NCBI RefSeq assembly: GCF_025602895.1
Contig: NW_026516206.1
Location: forward strand, 496,001-560,000
Source of the DNA: Polychytrium aggregatum
Lineage: Eukaryota; Chytridiomycota; Chytridiomycetes; Polychytriales
DNA length: 64,000 nucleotides
Direction: 5' to 3'
Positions 44,609 through 56,766 of the stretch are shown piece by piece. Numbering within the stretch: the first letter of the stretch is position 1; each line of letters begins with the position of its first letter. The translations under genes and the position numbers were made by a program. The notes under the pieces were generated by a model. It had not been told where the DNA came from, did no database searches, and saw only the letters and a program-made list of their open reading frames with translations.

Positions 44609-45351
44609 CACACATCACACTGCCGCAGCCAGCTTGCTATTTCTTGGGCCGACTCCATGCAGCGACGGGAGCCGCCGCGCCGCGCAATCTACACGGCATT
44701 GGTGCATGGAGCGCAATACATTCATTACAGCTTGTTCGGGACAAAAGTGTTCCTGAGTGTTTCTGAGTGTCCTTCACTGAACCACTGTCTTCAGCGCAGA
44801 AATTTGTAGGCTGCGGTGAGCAAGCCATGTGAGTACACTCCAATCTTTGTGGACGGTCGAGTGGTTTTGACTGGTTTGGGAGGAGGTCTGGATACATCCA
44901 GTCGATCTCCTGTGGCGATGATCGACTCGCACCTACGACCATGCTCTTGACTCTGTCGATGTTGCGATGCTGATCTATGGTGTATCAATTTGATGGACTG
45001 CCTCGTCGACTGCATCCAGCCCAGCATGAGCACATTCTGATAGTGGAACTGCTCGAAACAGCGAATGGACCTCGGACGGCGGAAACTGGAGGCACATCTT
45101 TCACCTGTTTCCACGAGGCGAATGGTCACTGTGCATCACGGATGCATATATTAAGATGGTGAAATTTCCAGCGTCATCCATTCGGACGGCACCTTACTCT
45201 TGTCTGATATGCTTGCTGATCCCTGTGTCCAACCTTCGGACTTGACGTATACCGCCTCAAGGCGAGCCAAGACCCTGTGGGTATCCCTTCGTTTGTTCGT
45301 GTTGGTTGGACGCAAACCCTTTGGAATGGGCCTGTCCGTTAGGCAACGACA
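44609..45351. other. Convergent intergenic region with possible element relic
   Basis: About 740 bases between the stop codons of the Myb/SANT-like gene (+) and the CSC1-like gene (-). A short stretch at about 45075-45135 resembles Fanzor 3' coding sequence and is listed separately. A TTACAG followed by CGGGACAAAAG at about 44724-44747 is weakly like the element's left end. No gene is seen. Confidence 0.4.
45070..45135 (-). mobile_element. Possible decayed relic of the Fanzor element
   Basis: On the minus strand, GTGACCATTCGCC (the transposase gene starts ATGACCATTCGCC) is followed by a frame reading LVETGERCASSFRRP, against SIVETGERPAVFTRRLP at the Fanzor C-terminus. The order, transposase start then Fanzor end, repeats that of the 42-kb derivative. 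The match is short and a stop codon lies just upstream, so chance is not excluded. Confidence 0.3.
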
Positions 45352-48300
45352 TCATAGTTGTTGTCGCTCACTCTCGGGCCCATCTCCGTCTCTAACGCTG
45401 GCAGCTCCTGACGAGCCTGGAGACGAATCCGATTCGTTGTATCCCTGCGCGTCGATATCGGCGTCCTTGGCACCATCGTCGAGTAGTCTGCTGTTGGAGT
45501 CCATGGGGACGTTGTCGAGATTGCCAGCGGCCGAGATCGTGACGACGGGTATATGTGCCTCCAGCGGAACAAACTTTTTGTCGCAGAGCTCAGCCAGATC
45601 ACTGTTGGACACACCCTTGGGCATGGTGTTCCAGAACTCCGCGATGGCTGGATTGACCCAGGGCTTCTGCAGCGGCTTGGAGAACGCCGGATTGACGTAC
45701 TTGGTCATGTACCGTTCAAGGTTATGGTGCTCTGGGGACGTGACAAATTCGGTCTCGATGGGGCTGTCGGCTCCCAAGGAGTCCAGAGCGGCCGGTGTCA
45801 TTGGTGTTGGTACCAGCGGCGTGGGGGCTGCTGGTGAGATTGTCAGCGACGGGGGTGCGGCCGGCTGGGTTGTGTGGACCTGCAGCACCCCCGAACGCTC
45901 GTCTGATCTTTGTTGACCAGCCGTTTCGGTACGATCGGCTGCGATTTCTGATTGGGTTGCATTTGGGTGTCTGTCGCTCGTTCCCGAAGGCTTGGGAGCC
46001 AGTGCGTCCGCTGAGCCTGCGAGCGACTGCGCTGTGAGATCGGGGCCCTCAAACAGCTGATCGAGCGGAATGAACCGTTTGACAGTTCGTTGCTTGAATG
46101 CGATTTCGCAATATCGGTGAAACGCGACGGTGATCGGGACAAGAGCAAACACAACGATAGCTGGGATAAGCACTGCATCGGGTTTGGTGCAAGCAAGCCA
46201 CATTGAGGATAGCCGCGATCGGGATGATCGTCCATTGTGATGGGTGGAGCAAGATCAGTATCGCAGTCGATTTGGCGCCACAACCACGGTGCATTCCGAA
46301 GATATCGACAACGCGCAACGCAGCTGACCGGTACAGTGGATTCCGCATGCCATCGTGATAATAAAAAGGATTCAGGTCTCAGGCAGCCTCACGCTCTCCA
46401 AGACAAGCAGAAAGGTACTGGCGCTGGACAGAGCCCACGGGCTCTCGTTCAACTCGATAGGGGGCATGCTTACCGTTCTTTGCCATCAGCACCCCGCAAA
46501 GGGTCAACTGACCGATGACGATTCCAACGATGCAGTACGTAAAAACCTTGCACCAGTGCCTGCCATATCCTTCCCACTCCTTGACATACACAAAGAGCAG
46601 TTGGTTGCGGTATACAACCCACCCGATCAGGAAGAACAGCGTGCCCGGCAGGAGCACAAGTGGTGCAATGACTGCATAACAGGAAATGATGACAAAGACA
46701 AGCAGTGGGAACGGATAGAGCGCTCCGTAGTTGAGGTACGACGTCGTCAAGCTGCCCTCGTGAAAATCGCGCGGTGTGAAGCTGAAGAAGCGGTAGGTGA
46801 TTAGGTCGTAGATGGTGGCCCCTGGGCGGATGAGTTCGAGTGAGAAGAAGTTGATCGAGTACTGAATGTAGTTGATGAAGAAGGTGCTGGCGCCCGGAAG
46901 CTTCGTGGCCAGCAATGAGGTGATGATCGTCATCGGATTCTGCCAGAACTCGACCACTATTCCAAAAAATGCGCCGCTGAGGGCAAACACGAAAAAGACG
47001 TTCAAGAACAGGAAGAAAAAGTCTGGCATCGGTCGTGGAGTGACCAGACGAGTCAGTGACTTGGACGCACTGGGCTCTTGCGAAATACCGAGTCCCGCTG
47101 GAAGCAACAGCATTCTAATGCACATGAAAGCCATGCGGGATGTGCCATCTGGATCGCGGACTCTGCCTTCAGGAGCACCAACGAGCCTCACTTACATTTG
47201 GTCAGCGTTGCCACTTCAACATCTGTGTGTGCATATCGGGCTTCAAGGTACGATATATCTGTGGTCAACAAAGCCGAGTGAGTCTCGATATCGGACCGTG
47301 TCTGGTACAATGTCGTGCGATGTTGCCAAATGCAAGGCTCAGCTACGCACCGTCAGCACAGTGCTACAACTGGGACAGCGGATGCGATGACACGGGCATT
47401 GCGCACGATCACTGGGGGCAACTCACAAATCATGATGTATGGCACCAGCAAGTTGAGCAGGCCAAGAACCATCGGGGGTCCAAGCGAGTTGATAAGGAAG
47501 GTAAGAGTCGGGTTGTCGGCGACAAGGTTGGTGATGATGTTCTTGAAGTATGGGATCTTGGCGAGATTGTCGAGGTTTACGAGTGACGACACAGCCGCAG
47601 CCGGGATGGTCCAGAAGAGGCAAAAGAAAAAGACACCGGCGCCAACAACAATGCGTTGCATGTAGCGCCTCCACAGCGGCATCGACACTGATCCCCAGAT
47701 GATGTCATGTGGAGACGGTGCAAGCAGCACCCTCATCTCGGATGGGTCCGGAGTGGTATAGGTCAGCAGTTGGGCCGCCATCTGGGCGGCGCGCTGGGAC
47801 TTGAACGTCACGAATCCGGTGCTGTTGTAGAACACGTCGTTCTCGGAGATGTACCAGTCCGGGTTGCGAGCGATTAGCCGCTGCTGCTTGATGCGGTGTG
47901 TGAGCAAGACCAACTTCTTGGAATAGAACGCAATCATGTCCTCCTGATCGGTGCGCCGGGTCTGGGTGCGTGTGAGGGTCGGACGGAGACCCTGGATCTT
48001 CTCGTCGGTCAGGCCCTCGGAGATCTCCAACGGAAGCGTATTCTCCCGATCAAGGTCGTTGGATTTCTTCAAAAAGTACACAAGCCAGCCGGGCTTGTAC
48101 CAGGGCCGCTTGGGACCAACAAGCGCATCCCGCTCTTTGACGATGCGCCGATACCACATTTCGTAGGCCTTCTCGAGCTTGGCCAGGGTGCGGTTCCGCT
48201 TCGACATGAGCTTCTCGACGCTCTTGCTGGAGCGCCGATCGATGGTGACTCGCTGCACATCGCCGATGCCCAGCGAGTTGAACCAATCCTTGAGCTGCTC

Positions 48301-49535
48301 GTCGTCTCGGATCCGGTGCGGGATGCCCTGGACCATGACGGTCCGCAGCTGGATGAGCTCGCCACGCCGCCAGCTTGGGGCACGTCTGGCGAGGACGCCG
48401 TCGTATTCCTTGAAGTACGCCGTGGCCATGTTGGCATAGAACTTGTAGTCCTTATACAGAAAGGCGAGCATCGAGGCCGTGACCGTGTAGGCGCATAGCA
48501 CATGGACCCAAAAGGCCTGCGATCCCTGCTGAATCCCTGCGACGCTGAAGCTGTCCATTTGCTGGTCCTGGAACAGAACCGTGTGGTCCGTGGTGTTGAC
48601 CATGGTGATGGTGTCGCCGATGACCGAGAGGTAATTGTTGAGCGGCGTAAGCGATGGCGTGAAGAGGACGGCGAGCAGTCCAAACATCAGGAACGATGTT
48701 CGCATGAATCGAAGAAACCTGCGGCGAGACGACAATAACAAGAAGTCAGAAGCCGGCTCCCCGCTTACGCCGCCACGCAGTGACCCGCAGGATCACTTCC
48801 ACTATCGATTCTAGCATCAACAACCCAGGCCAGCTCAGCAACATGGTTGCTGTAACCTTCCCAGGGTCGCAGGTACGATAGTGGTGTCGAAGGATGTTGC
48901 AAGCGATGAAGGGGTGGCAGACCGCAGACCGCAGAACGCACATCACAGCATCGAGGCCAATGTTTTCAAGAAAAAATGACTCGTCTGTGGTAACAGCCAC
49001 TTTGACCCAGCTCAGCCAGCCCTTTGGGATCGGCGGAGTCTGGTCCCTATAAGAAACGGCGACGGCGTGAGCACAACCTCATCTCGGGAAGCAGCGAACC
49101 CTCTGTCAGCGCGTGCCTGTCGTCTGGAAACTGGTGGTTGTGCCGGCGATGGTGAAGAGAGCCCACGCATGATCCTAGCAGACAACGAAAATAGCCTTCC
49201 GGGCGCCTTGTGCAAGCCTACTGGCTCGTAGACTACACGGCCCGCATCGACGGACGGATGAGTGGATCTTACTTTGTGGTGAGGCGCCGGGTATAGAGTA
49301 CCCGTTTCATGAACTGCCTGACCCTGATGACTTCATACGCGATCATACACAGGATAGCCACGATGGTGGTGATGCCGAGCCAGAGCAGGACTCCCTTGAT
49401 GCTTGGATCGGAGACGTTGTATATGGGGAGCGGCGACGACGACGGAGACGGGGAAGGCGAAGCGGACGGGGATGGCAGCAGACTCTCCGACGCTGTGGGA
49501 GACGGCGCCGGCTGAAGGGATGTCGAGACAGACAT
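45352..49535 (-). CDS. CSC1/OSCA/TMEM63-type hyperosmolality-gated cation channel
   Basis: A 1030-residue multi-span channel protein from six exons: 49535-49273, 49046-48930, 48718-47427, 47258-47196, 47022-46474 and 46160-45352; all phases agree (1031 codons). Order: a Ser/Pro-rich N-terminus, the first span (LLWLGITTIVAILCMIAYEV), the GWLSWVKVAVTTDESFFLENIGLDAVM region, two spans (FLMFGLLAVLFTPSL; FWVHVLCAYTVTASMLAFLYKDY), the cytosolic RNA-recognition-like loop with TVMVQGIPHRIRDD and GFVTFKSQRAAQMAAQLL, then the conserved pore region from RIVVGAGVFFFCLFWTIPAAAVSSL through KYFFFLFLNVFFVFAL and LITYRFFSFTPRDF to GYGRHWCKVFTYCIVGIVIGQL. A 250-residue hydrophilic tail follows. It probably passes Ca2+ at a cell membrane; gating here is not testable from sequence. 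The exon 2 donor (GTCTGC) is weak. Confidence 0.92.
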
Positions 49536-49907
49536 GGCGTGCGCGATCTTGGCAGAGACAGCTCCACGAACGGCGGTGGGATCGGCGACGGCAGGTCGGG
49601 ACGTGATGGAGGAGAGCTACGGGGCAGAGAGGACAGTCCGTCCTCAGGAGCCACCACAACCCAAAGAAAAACTCCGAGCGAGGACAGGCGATTGGCCGGC
49701 GGGCCCAGAACCAGCGCGCACGGCGATTGGTCGGCTGACGAGAGTTGGTTGGGCTGAGTCGGGCGGGGTTTGACGGCTCGGCTCAGCCCAGAGCGGAGAT
49801 CGGGGTGTGGTGAATGATAATTGTGGATGATGAATGTCTGGGCATTCTCCCCCCCCCAACGACAGCTGTAGCAGCAGGATGTCCCGAGTCGTGTTGCGGA
49901 TGCCATT
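49536..49907. other. Short promoter region of the CSC1-like gene
   Basis: About 370 bases between the CSC1 start and the Trf4 stop codon, both on the minus strand. No further feature is seen. Confidence 0.5.
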
Positions 49908-52840
49908 TTATTTTTTCTTGCGTTTCCCTCCGGGCCTTGGCGACAGCAGCATGTCCAGCGCCTCGTACCGCGACAGATCTGCATCTCGGGTGTCTGATGG
50001 TCTGGGCACATCGGCGGGATCATGCAAGCTGCCATGCCCATACTCCTCCTGCAGCACCTTGGAGGTCAGTTGCTGGACTTCACGATTATAGTTGCTGCGC
50101 CGCGTGTTCTCATCTCCGCTGTCGTTGCTGATCTGCATGTCGCTATCGCTGAGCTCGATGGGCTTTGGGGGCAACTTTTTCTGTACTCGCTGTCGCTTGC
50201 GGTTGCTCTTTGGCGACCAAGCAGGCGATTTGGACTTGGTGCCCGGTGGCTCCTCGTCCGAGTCGTCGATCACATAGACATAGTCGGTCTCGGCCTTGGA
50301 CTTTCCACCCTTCTTCCTGCTCCGGTTTTCGGTTTCCAGACTCCATGACAAGGGGATTTCCAGCCGAATGTTTTGATCTCCACGCACACGCTCCCAACGC
50401 TCCTGGATCTCCTGCCGATGGATAAGCACTTGCTTTGGAATCGTGAGGATTGTTCCCAGGATAGTGTTGGGCCGTCTGGGCTGCTCAAATACAGTTTCGT
50501 TCATCGACCGCCGCCGGCTTCGCTGCCATTCCTGGTGCTGTCGTTCGCGATGAACAAAGGCGCCGATGATGCCGGTGATCCGTGTGTACGCCTTTCCAAA
50601 CTCGCGGCGAATGACGCCGGCATTGTAGGATCCTCGGGTAATGTCGTTTGCTATGTCGACAAACAGGGATGAGCAAGGCAGGAGCAGGAGCAAAGGCCGG
50701 TCGAATGCGACTCAGATACAACCAACTCCATCGCCATGCCGTCATTCCACCCGCAAATGCAAGCAATGCTGTGCCAGGCAACTTACATGGATCCTGCGGA
50801 TCGAGGACGGTAAACATGAACTTTTCTCCGCCAAACCGGCGCTGCTGTCTGAACTCGTCCTGCGGGCGACAAGGGACTGCATGTGAGTAAATTGGCTCGC
50901 TGACAGGCGAGATCGAGCGATCGAGCGAGACTGGTGTTCCACTTGTATCGTGGCCGAAATTGGCGACATCTGGACAGACCGCATCGAGCGCTGTCGAGCG
51001 ATGTGTGTCTGTCAGACCGAGCCTCACCTTATTGAAGTAGTAGACGCCATCAAGAGTGACAGCCAGCCCCATGTTGGAAAAATTGAAGTTTCGGCCGTAG
51101 AGCTCGAGGAACTCAATAAGCAGGATGCCGAGGTTGCGTTTGGCGTCGATTTGTCCGCTTTGCAGCAGGGGGTGCACCTGGGGTGTTTCGCAAGAGTGTC
51201 AGCGTCCACCAGCACGGGTTCCAGTGGGCGCAACCTGGTGCCAAGCCATCTATCAAGGGCAATGCTTACCTTGAGGAAGGCTGCCACGAGCGACAGAACC
51301 GCGTAGCTGCCCATTCCTCCGGTATAGACTTCATTCAGATACCGCTGCATCAGGAATTGCTTGATGATCATCACCAGTGGTTTTAGCGCCACGGCGCACG
51401 ACGGATCCTCCATGAACTGTTTGACGATGGAGACGGATTGCACGCCGCCTGCGATGTCGAAGCTGACATCAACCGGGAAACCTGTCAGTGCGTCGACATA
51501 CTTGAGGATTGGGACCTGGGCACCGCATCCGTCGCGGGAGGAGGGATCGGGCAAAAATGCGCCCGAACGCGCGCCGAATGATCAACAGGCTGCGATGGTG
51601 GTGGACAAGCGCGCGGCTCCTCAGCGCATAAAGTGCCATCGACCATGCTATCCCGGCGTCGTCGATCGCATGGGCCGCCATCCAAGTCGTGGAGCCACCT
51701 TGGGCACATGCGCGAGTGTCTAGGAGATCTCGATTACCTTGGCGCTTGCAATCACTTCAACTTTGGAGGCAAATTTCGATTTTCGAAGCTCGCCCTGGAG
51801 CGTATATAGGCACGAGGGCGTCCGCTCCCCACAGCCGAATATAGCAATATCGACATCGCTGGACAGAAACAGCGACGATCGGCCGTCAGCGCAGCTGTCG
51901 AACGATGTTGCTTCGAACGATATCCGGTAACGCCAAGGGCATCACAGGAGCCACCGACGCACCTGGATGGGAGGTAAAGCTTGGTCTCGAAGCTGCCAAA
52001 GACGTTGACGGTTGTTTGTGGGCCCCATAGCCGGATCGCCAAATCCCGGATACGCTGGACAGTCAGCACTCTCAAAGAATGCTCGGCCTCGTTCGGGACC
52101 ATAAAATCGACAAAGTCCGTAACTTCCTCGTTCAGCCTGAATAGACAGAGCGTTTGTCAGCATAACCACTGGGCCTGGGGGTGCGGTGATTGTCTGAAAT
52201 GAATGGCAGCGCCTTACATGTCGACCAGGTTCTCAGAGTAGCGACTCGGATCGTCAACCCATGGCGGAATGGGAAGCGGCGACAGGATGTCAACGTCCCT
52301 CACACTGCGGCTCCCAGCTCGGTAGCGATCGCTGCGGGAGGTTGTGCCAACGCTATCGGCCTCAACGGGCAGGCTCTTGTTGTCGGCCGCCTCGACGTTG
52401 TCCCCGCTGGCAGCTTTGAAGGCATCGTCTCCCAGAAGATCAAAGGAGATAAAGTCGTCATTTTCGCGGATGCTTTCGTGGCTTTGTTCGAGGTGGTTCT
52501 CATCAGCTACCGATTCGCTAGTGGTTGCCGCCCGTGGTTCGCTGGGGGGTTTGGATGGCGCAACGACAGCCTGACTTTCGACTTCGGAAATCTCTCCGGA
52601 TTCTACTGACAGAACCTCGTCCACTTTCGCCGACGATGTGGATCTGCGACTGGCTTTCTCTGCAAGCCTCTTGGTCTTGGACGAGAATGTGCCCTTCTCT
52701 TCGTCGTCCGAGATGACATTTTGCGCGCGATACCAGTTATAGACCTCTTGGTCGTCGGCGTTGTTTTTTTGGTTCTGCGGGTGTTTCCCGGAATTATCAT
52801 CGACCGAGACAGGTGACTCACTCGATTCGATAATCTGCAT
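49908..52840 (-). CDS. TRF4: Non-canonical poly(A) polymerase (Trf4/Cid14/PAPD5 type)
   Basis: This nucleotidyltransferase oligoadenylates nuclear RNAs for exosome decay, as in the TRAMP complex. Seven exons (52840-52218, 52136-51963, 51858-51738, 51515-51270, 51177-51028, 50859-50787, 50650-49908) sum to 710 codons; all phases agree. Residues 1-200 are acidic and disordered. The core begins LNEEVTDFVDFMVP; the catalytic site has FGSFETKLYLP then SSDVDIAIF (Asp267, Asp269) with the third acid Asp322 in FPVDVSF. The PAP-associated domain includes LKPLVMIIKQFLMQRYLNEVYTGG and LLIEFLELYGRNFNFSNMGL, then FTVLDPQDPSNDITRGSYN. The Lys/Arg- and Asp/Glu-rich tail ends GGKRKKK, a probable nuclear signal. 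The start at 52840 is the first in-frame ATG; a further upstream exon cannot be excluded. Confidence 0.93.
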
Positions 52841-54523
52841 CACCAGAGCAACACATTGATTCTGTCAGCGGACATGGAACAGACCGATCGTAGCAGCCAG
52901 CCGCAATGTGGGCCCGTACATAAATCTCCTCGGTGGATGCTTGTGGCTGTGAAGATGGCCGGCCGCCCTGCTTGGAAGCTCTGGGGAATGAAGGGTATTG
53001 CTGTCGATGTGGCAGCGAATCGAGAATGGGAAAGAAGGCGGGATGGAATAAGCCTGGCGCACGGCATCCGTGGTGGCAGTGTCGGTTGTCTGGATCTCGC
53101 ATCGTCTGCGGCAGACCGGTCGCATGACTACCTTGCTCATGGCTACGATGCCGGCCAAAATGCGGGCTCGACGGTGCGGCTGTCGCTGCAGAAGTGGTGG
53201 GCGAAGGGCGATCTGGGGATATGCAGATGTCGCTGGTGTTGCTGTTGTTGTTGCCAGCAGACGACTGCGGTTCGATCCGGTGGCTTGGCGACGTGATTGG
53301 CCGGGGCAGATGAATTTCATTTGCGATAGATGATATATCCCTCAATTTGCCTCGCCCAGCCTTGCCCTGACCTGACCTGATCTGACCTGATCTGCTGGAC
53401 ATTGCTCCCTCCCCATCACCACCCTCCCCATCACCACCCACCATCACCACCCACCCCCACCACCCACCATCACCACCCACCCCCACCATCCACCACCCCG
53501 CACCACCCCATGTCCATTCCTCCACACCCTGAGCATCATGCCCTGCACCGTGCCAGCAGAAGTGCCGGAGCCTCGGCCCGCGCTTAGCCCCAGCGGGCCG
53601 ACGCTGCAGACTCTTTTGCCGAGCGCTGCTCCGGGACGCAGCAACCGAACCGACCCCGCAAATAGAAATTGCAGAGTATTGCCCATTGCTCTGTGATGGG
53701 ACGATGTGGGAAAACTAGCGTCACGCATCCGGGGCCGGCTATTTGAGTGCCCAGAGACCCGGTGTTTCTGGGCGCACCAGCCGTGTCCCGTACATTTCCT
53801 TTGGCTATAACGCTTGTCATATTGATCCGTCGTTGGCAGTACCGCTCGCAGAGGGCCGGCCTGTCCAGCGAGTTTGGTTTGAGTGGCCGGCGATCGATGT
53901 GGATCGCCACCACTCACCCAAAGAAGGCGGGAGGCTGTTTGAGGAACGGGAGAGTGCGCTACCGGTGAGCCTTCGTATCGGCCATCCAAGGCCGCTCTGG
54001 TACGATCATCATGGACCATGCCAATGTCCCTCCAGCTTTGAGAGCGGGAATTCAAACCTATGGGCTGCCAAGAGACAGCTGCGACCGACGTCCAGCGACA
54101 GCCTCGTGGTGTGCCGCATATTGGCGATATCAGATATCAGATGTTGGCTTCACTCCGGCACGAGGGGCTGGCCACACCCCCTGGAACGAGGCGCAAGGCA
54201 TTCTCATCATCGCCAGGTGTCCAGCTGCTCGCCTGTGTCTGGGTCCAAGCGTCCACATCCGTTTCCGTTGCGCCCTCACAGGCAGTTTGCGGCACTCCTG
54301 TGCAGCAACAATCAATCAATCACGGCGGCCCATATTCACTCACACAAGCTCGAAAGTGCCTGCCTTGGCTTCGTCGAGCAAGCCTTGCCCAAGCAGCGCA
54401 CCCAGCAGCCGCTCAGCAGCCTTCGTTCCCACACGCCGCTCGAGTGCTCTGTCCGTCTCCTCACCCAAGGGCTCTGTTTCTAAATCCTGCGGGCGTCCGG
54501 TGTCTTGCTCCATAGCTTTACCC
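52841..54523. other. Divergent intergenic region, repeat-bearing
   Basis: About 1.7 kb between Trf4 (-) and Ras (+). An open frame at 53743-54483 on + has no family resemblance, so I do not call it. The region contains the CCACC-rich repeat at about 53402-53512. Confidence 0.45.
53402..53512. repeat. CCACC/CATCACCACC-rich degenerate repeat
   Basis: Interleaved units such as CATCACCACC and CACCCCCACC run for about 110 bases on the + strand, giving a strongly strand-asymmetric C-rich tract between the divergent Trf4 and Ras genes. Confidence 0.8.
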
Positions 54524-55932
54524 ATGGCTGCCTCAGAAGTGCATGACCTGGTACGGCAGCATCAATGCATCCGCAAGGAGCTGCTCCTACGCTGAGACCG
54601 ACCCCCGAGCACAGGAATGCCCTCCGCTCTCGTTGTGTTTGTATGGTATCGTCCCAGACGGCAAAAGCACCAACTAACGGCCTGATATGTCCGCGGCTCC
54701 GGTGGATATCGCCTTGCGGATCCAAGGTTGTTGTTGGCTCTGGTGGTGTCGGCAAGTCGTGTTTGACCGTTCGGTTTCTGAAAGACGAGTTTTCAAATGA
54801 CTATGATCCCACAATTGGTATGGCAGCACACTGGCTGGTAGAAGGCGTCCGGGCCGTCATCGACAGCGATACGCTATGCGAGAGCACCTGCCGACTGTGC
54901 GCAATCTTGTCCCGGCCCCGTCTCTGCGTGCTCGGAATCGCCTTTCCAAGGCTCTCCATCATCCCGTTCACTGCCTGCTTGTTCACTTGCTCCCTGATAT
55001 CATCAATGCTATGTATTTCTTGGCCACAATGGCCCTCGGGTGGATTCGCTGCGCGTTGTGCTCGTCTATTCGCATCATGCTCCAGAGGAAAACTATCGGA
55101 AGAACATCGACGTCGACAAACAGCCCTGCATCGTGAACATCATTGATACAGCCGGGCAGGTAGGGATTGTGCACCACCCCAAGGAGAGTGTGCGAGACGT
55201 GCTCGAGCAGCTCGGGGAATGGCCCGCCCGACGCTGCTGTGCGATGACGATGTTAGCTTGGTGCTTACATCTGGCTCGATATCAATTGCGGCGACAGCAT
55301 GAGTACACATCGTTACGCGACCAGCATCTGGCTTCAGGAAAGGGCTTCCTGCTCGTATTTGCGCTGGACGACCCCATTTCCTTGGATGAAGTTAAGGTGC
55401 TGAGAGAAAAGATCATCAAGCTGAAGGATACCAAGCGTGTGCCGCTGGTCGTCTGCGGGAACAAATGCGTAAGTCTGCTCTCCCCCTCTTCGTAGCAAGG
55501 CTGCAGTACCTGGCATCCTGGCCGCAGGTCTGCATCCCATTGATGCATAACCCGTCTCATACGTCGCCACGACCTCCAGGATCTACCCCCCGACCAGGTC
55601 ACAGTCGATCGTGCCGTAGCCACCGAGTTCTGCTCGCAAAACAAAATACCCTATCTGGAGACATCGGCAAAGGTAGCATCGGGGGGCGAGGGCACAGATG
55701 GCCGTTTGCTAATGCAAGCTCTATGAGTACGCTATGCTGCATCATATATGCTGACTGCCCTTACCACCCACTGCGGCAACAGGACTCTATCAATGTAACA
55801 GAGTCGTTCCACAACCTGGTGCGAGAATGCCGCAAGTTTGCTGCAAAAACAACCGGCGGCGGTGCATCAGGCGGGACAAAGGCCAAGGGCGATGTCAAGA
55901 AAGAAAAGAAAAAGGGGTGCACCATGTTGTGA
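54524..55932 (+). CDS. Ras-family small GTPase
   Basis: A 201-residue GTPase from six exons: 54524-54550, 54727-54817, 55086-55159, 55298-55468, 55580-55672, 55783-55932 (202 codons, phases agree). P-loop GSGGVGKS (residues 13-20), effector region YDPTIEENYRK, switch II DTAGQ with the catalytic Gln64 (Ras Gln61), NKCD, and ETSAK are all present. The residue after the glutamine is His where Ras has Glu. A Lys-rich hypervariable tail (KAKGDVKKEKKKG) ends in the CaaX box CTML, whose final Leu favours geranylgeranylation. The GSGG P-loop resembles Rap/Rsr1, while Gln at position 61 resembles Ras, so the subfamily is left open. Exon 1 is only nine codons and was chosen by phase and its ATG. Confidence 0.92.
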
Positions 55933-56766
55933 TCGGCAGCGATCCACCCCGCTCGACCCTCGGGGCTTGGTCTTCCTGTGGCCGACGATGTGGCCCTCAT
56001 TCTGGCCGTGGCGTGTCCTGCCGGGACTTGTCGGGTAAAGGAGATCTTTGATTACCAAGTACAGGGAGCTGTGTTGGTGAGTGTCCGATGCCGGTTCGGC
56101 ACTTGGCTCTCCATCGACTTGCTCTCGAATGGTTGTCTGCATACGCTGAAGGACACGTCGTACTGGTTTGCTGCATCGATCTCGAGCTCTTCTATCGCAG
56201 ACTTCCCTCCGCCTTTTGCAGACCATGGACAATACATATTCCTTCGGACCCGGGGTTTTGGAGTTCAGAGCTGCCACTTTCTCTGCATTCTGAGCACACA
56301 CACACATCTACCGTGGCCAAGCAGTGTGTTCAAGGAGACGGGCGCTGTGGCTGCCTTTGCGAATGCCTCAGGGTTGATAGGGATATAGGTACACGGATAC
56401 ATCCATATTTGTATTTCCAGAATCATTGACAAAGCAAGGATACACACTTGCGAGGAGAGCAGTAGCAAAAGACAGCGACAAATACGGAAGGACGCGGGAG
56501 AAAACGGATTCACCTCCCATATCGAATGAGATCGCGGCTGTGGCCATCGCATCGCATCAAACATCACATCCCACATGGCATCGCGCTCTACACCACCCGT
56601 CGAATCCCTCGTGCCATTAACAAATCGCATCACATATTGCATCACATATTTCAAAGGGATTTGGCTTTGTACTTGAACAGATCATGCTTTCGGATGGCGT
56701 GTGGATTGTCTCGTCCGGGCTAGAGTTCGGCTTACATCAGCAAGTAGCCATGGCGATCTTGGGCGG
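55933..56766. other. Convergent intergenic region
   Basis: About 830 bases between the Ras (+) and F-box-like (-) stop codons. It contains short CATCACAT-type repeats near 56540-56650 but no supported gene. Confidence 0.5.

Noticed and set aside
53743-54483. 246-codon open frame on + upstream of Ras
   Set aside because: It has no recognisable motif, and composition and position suggest promoter or leader DNA.
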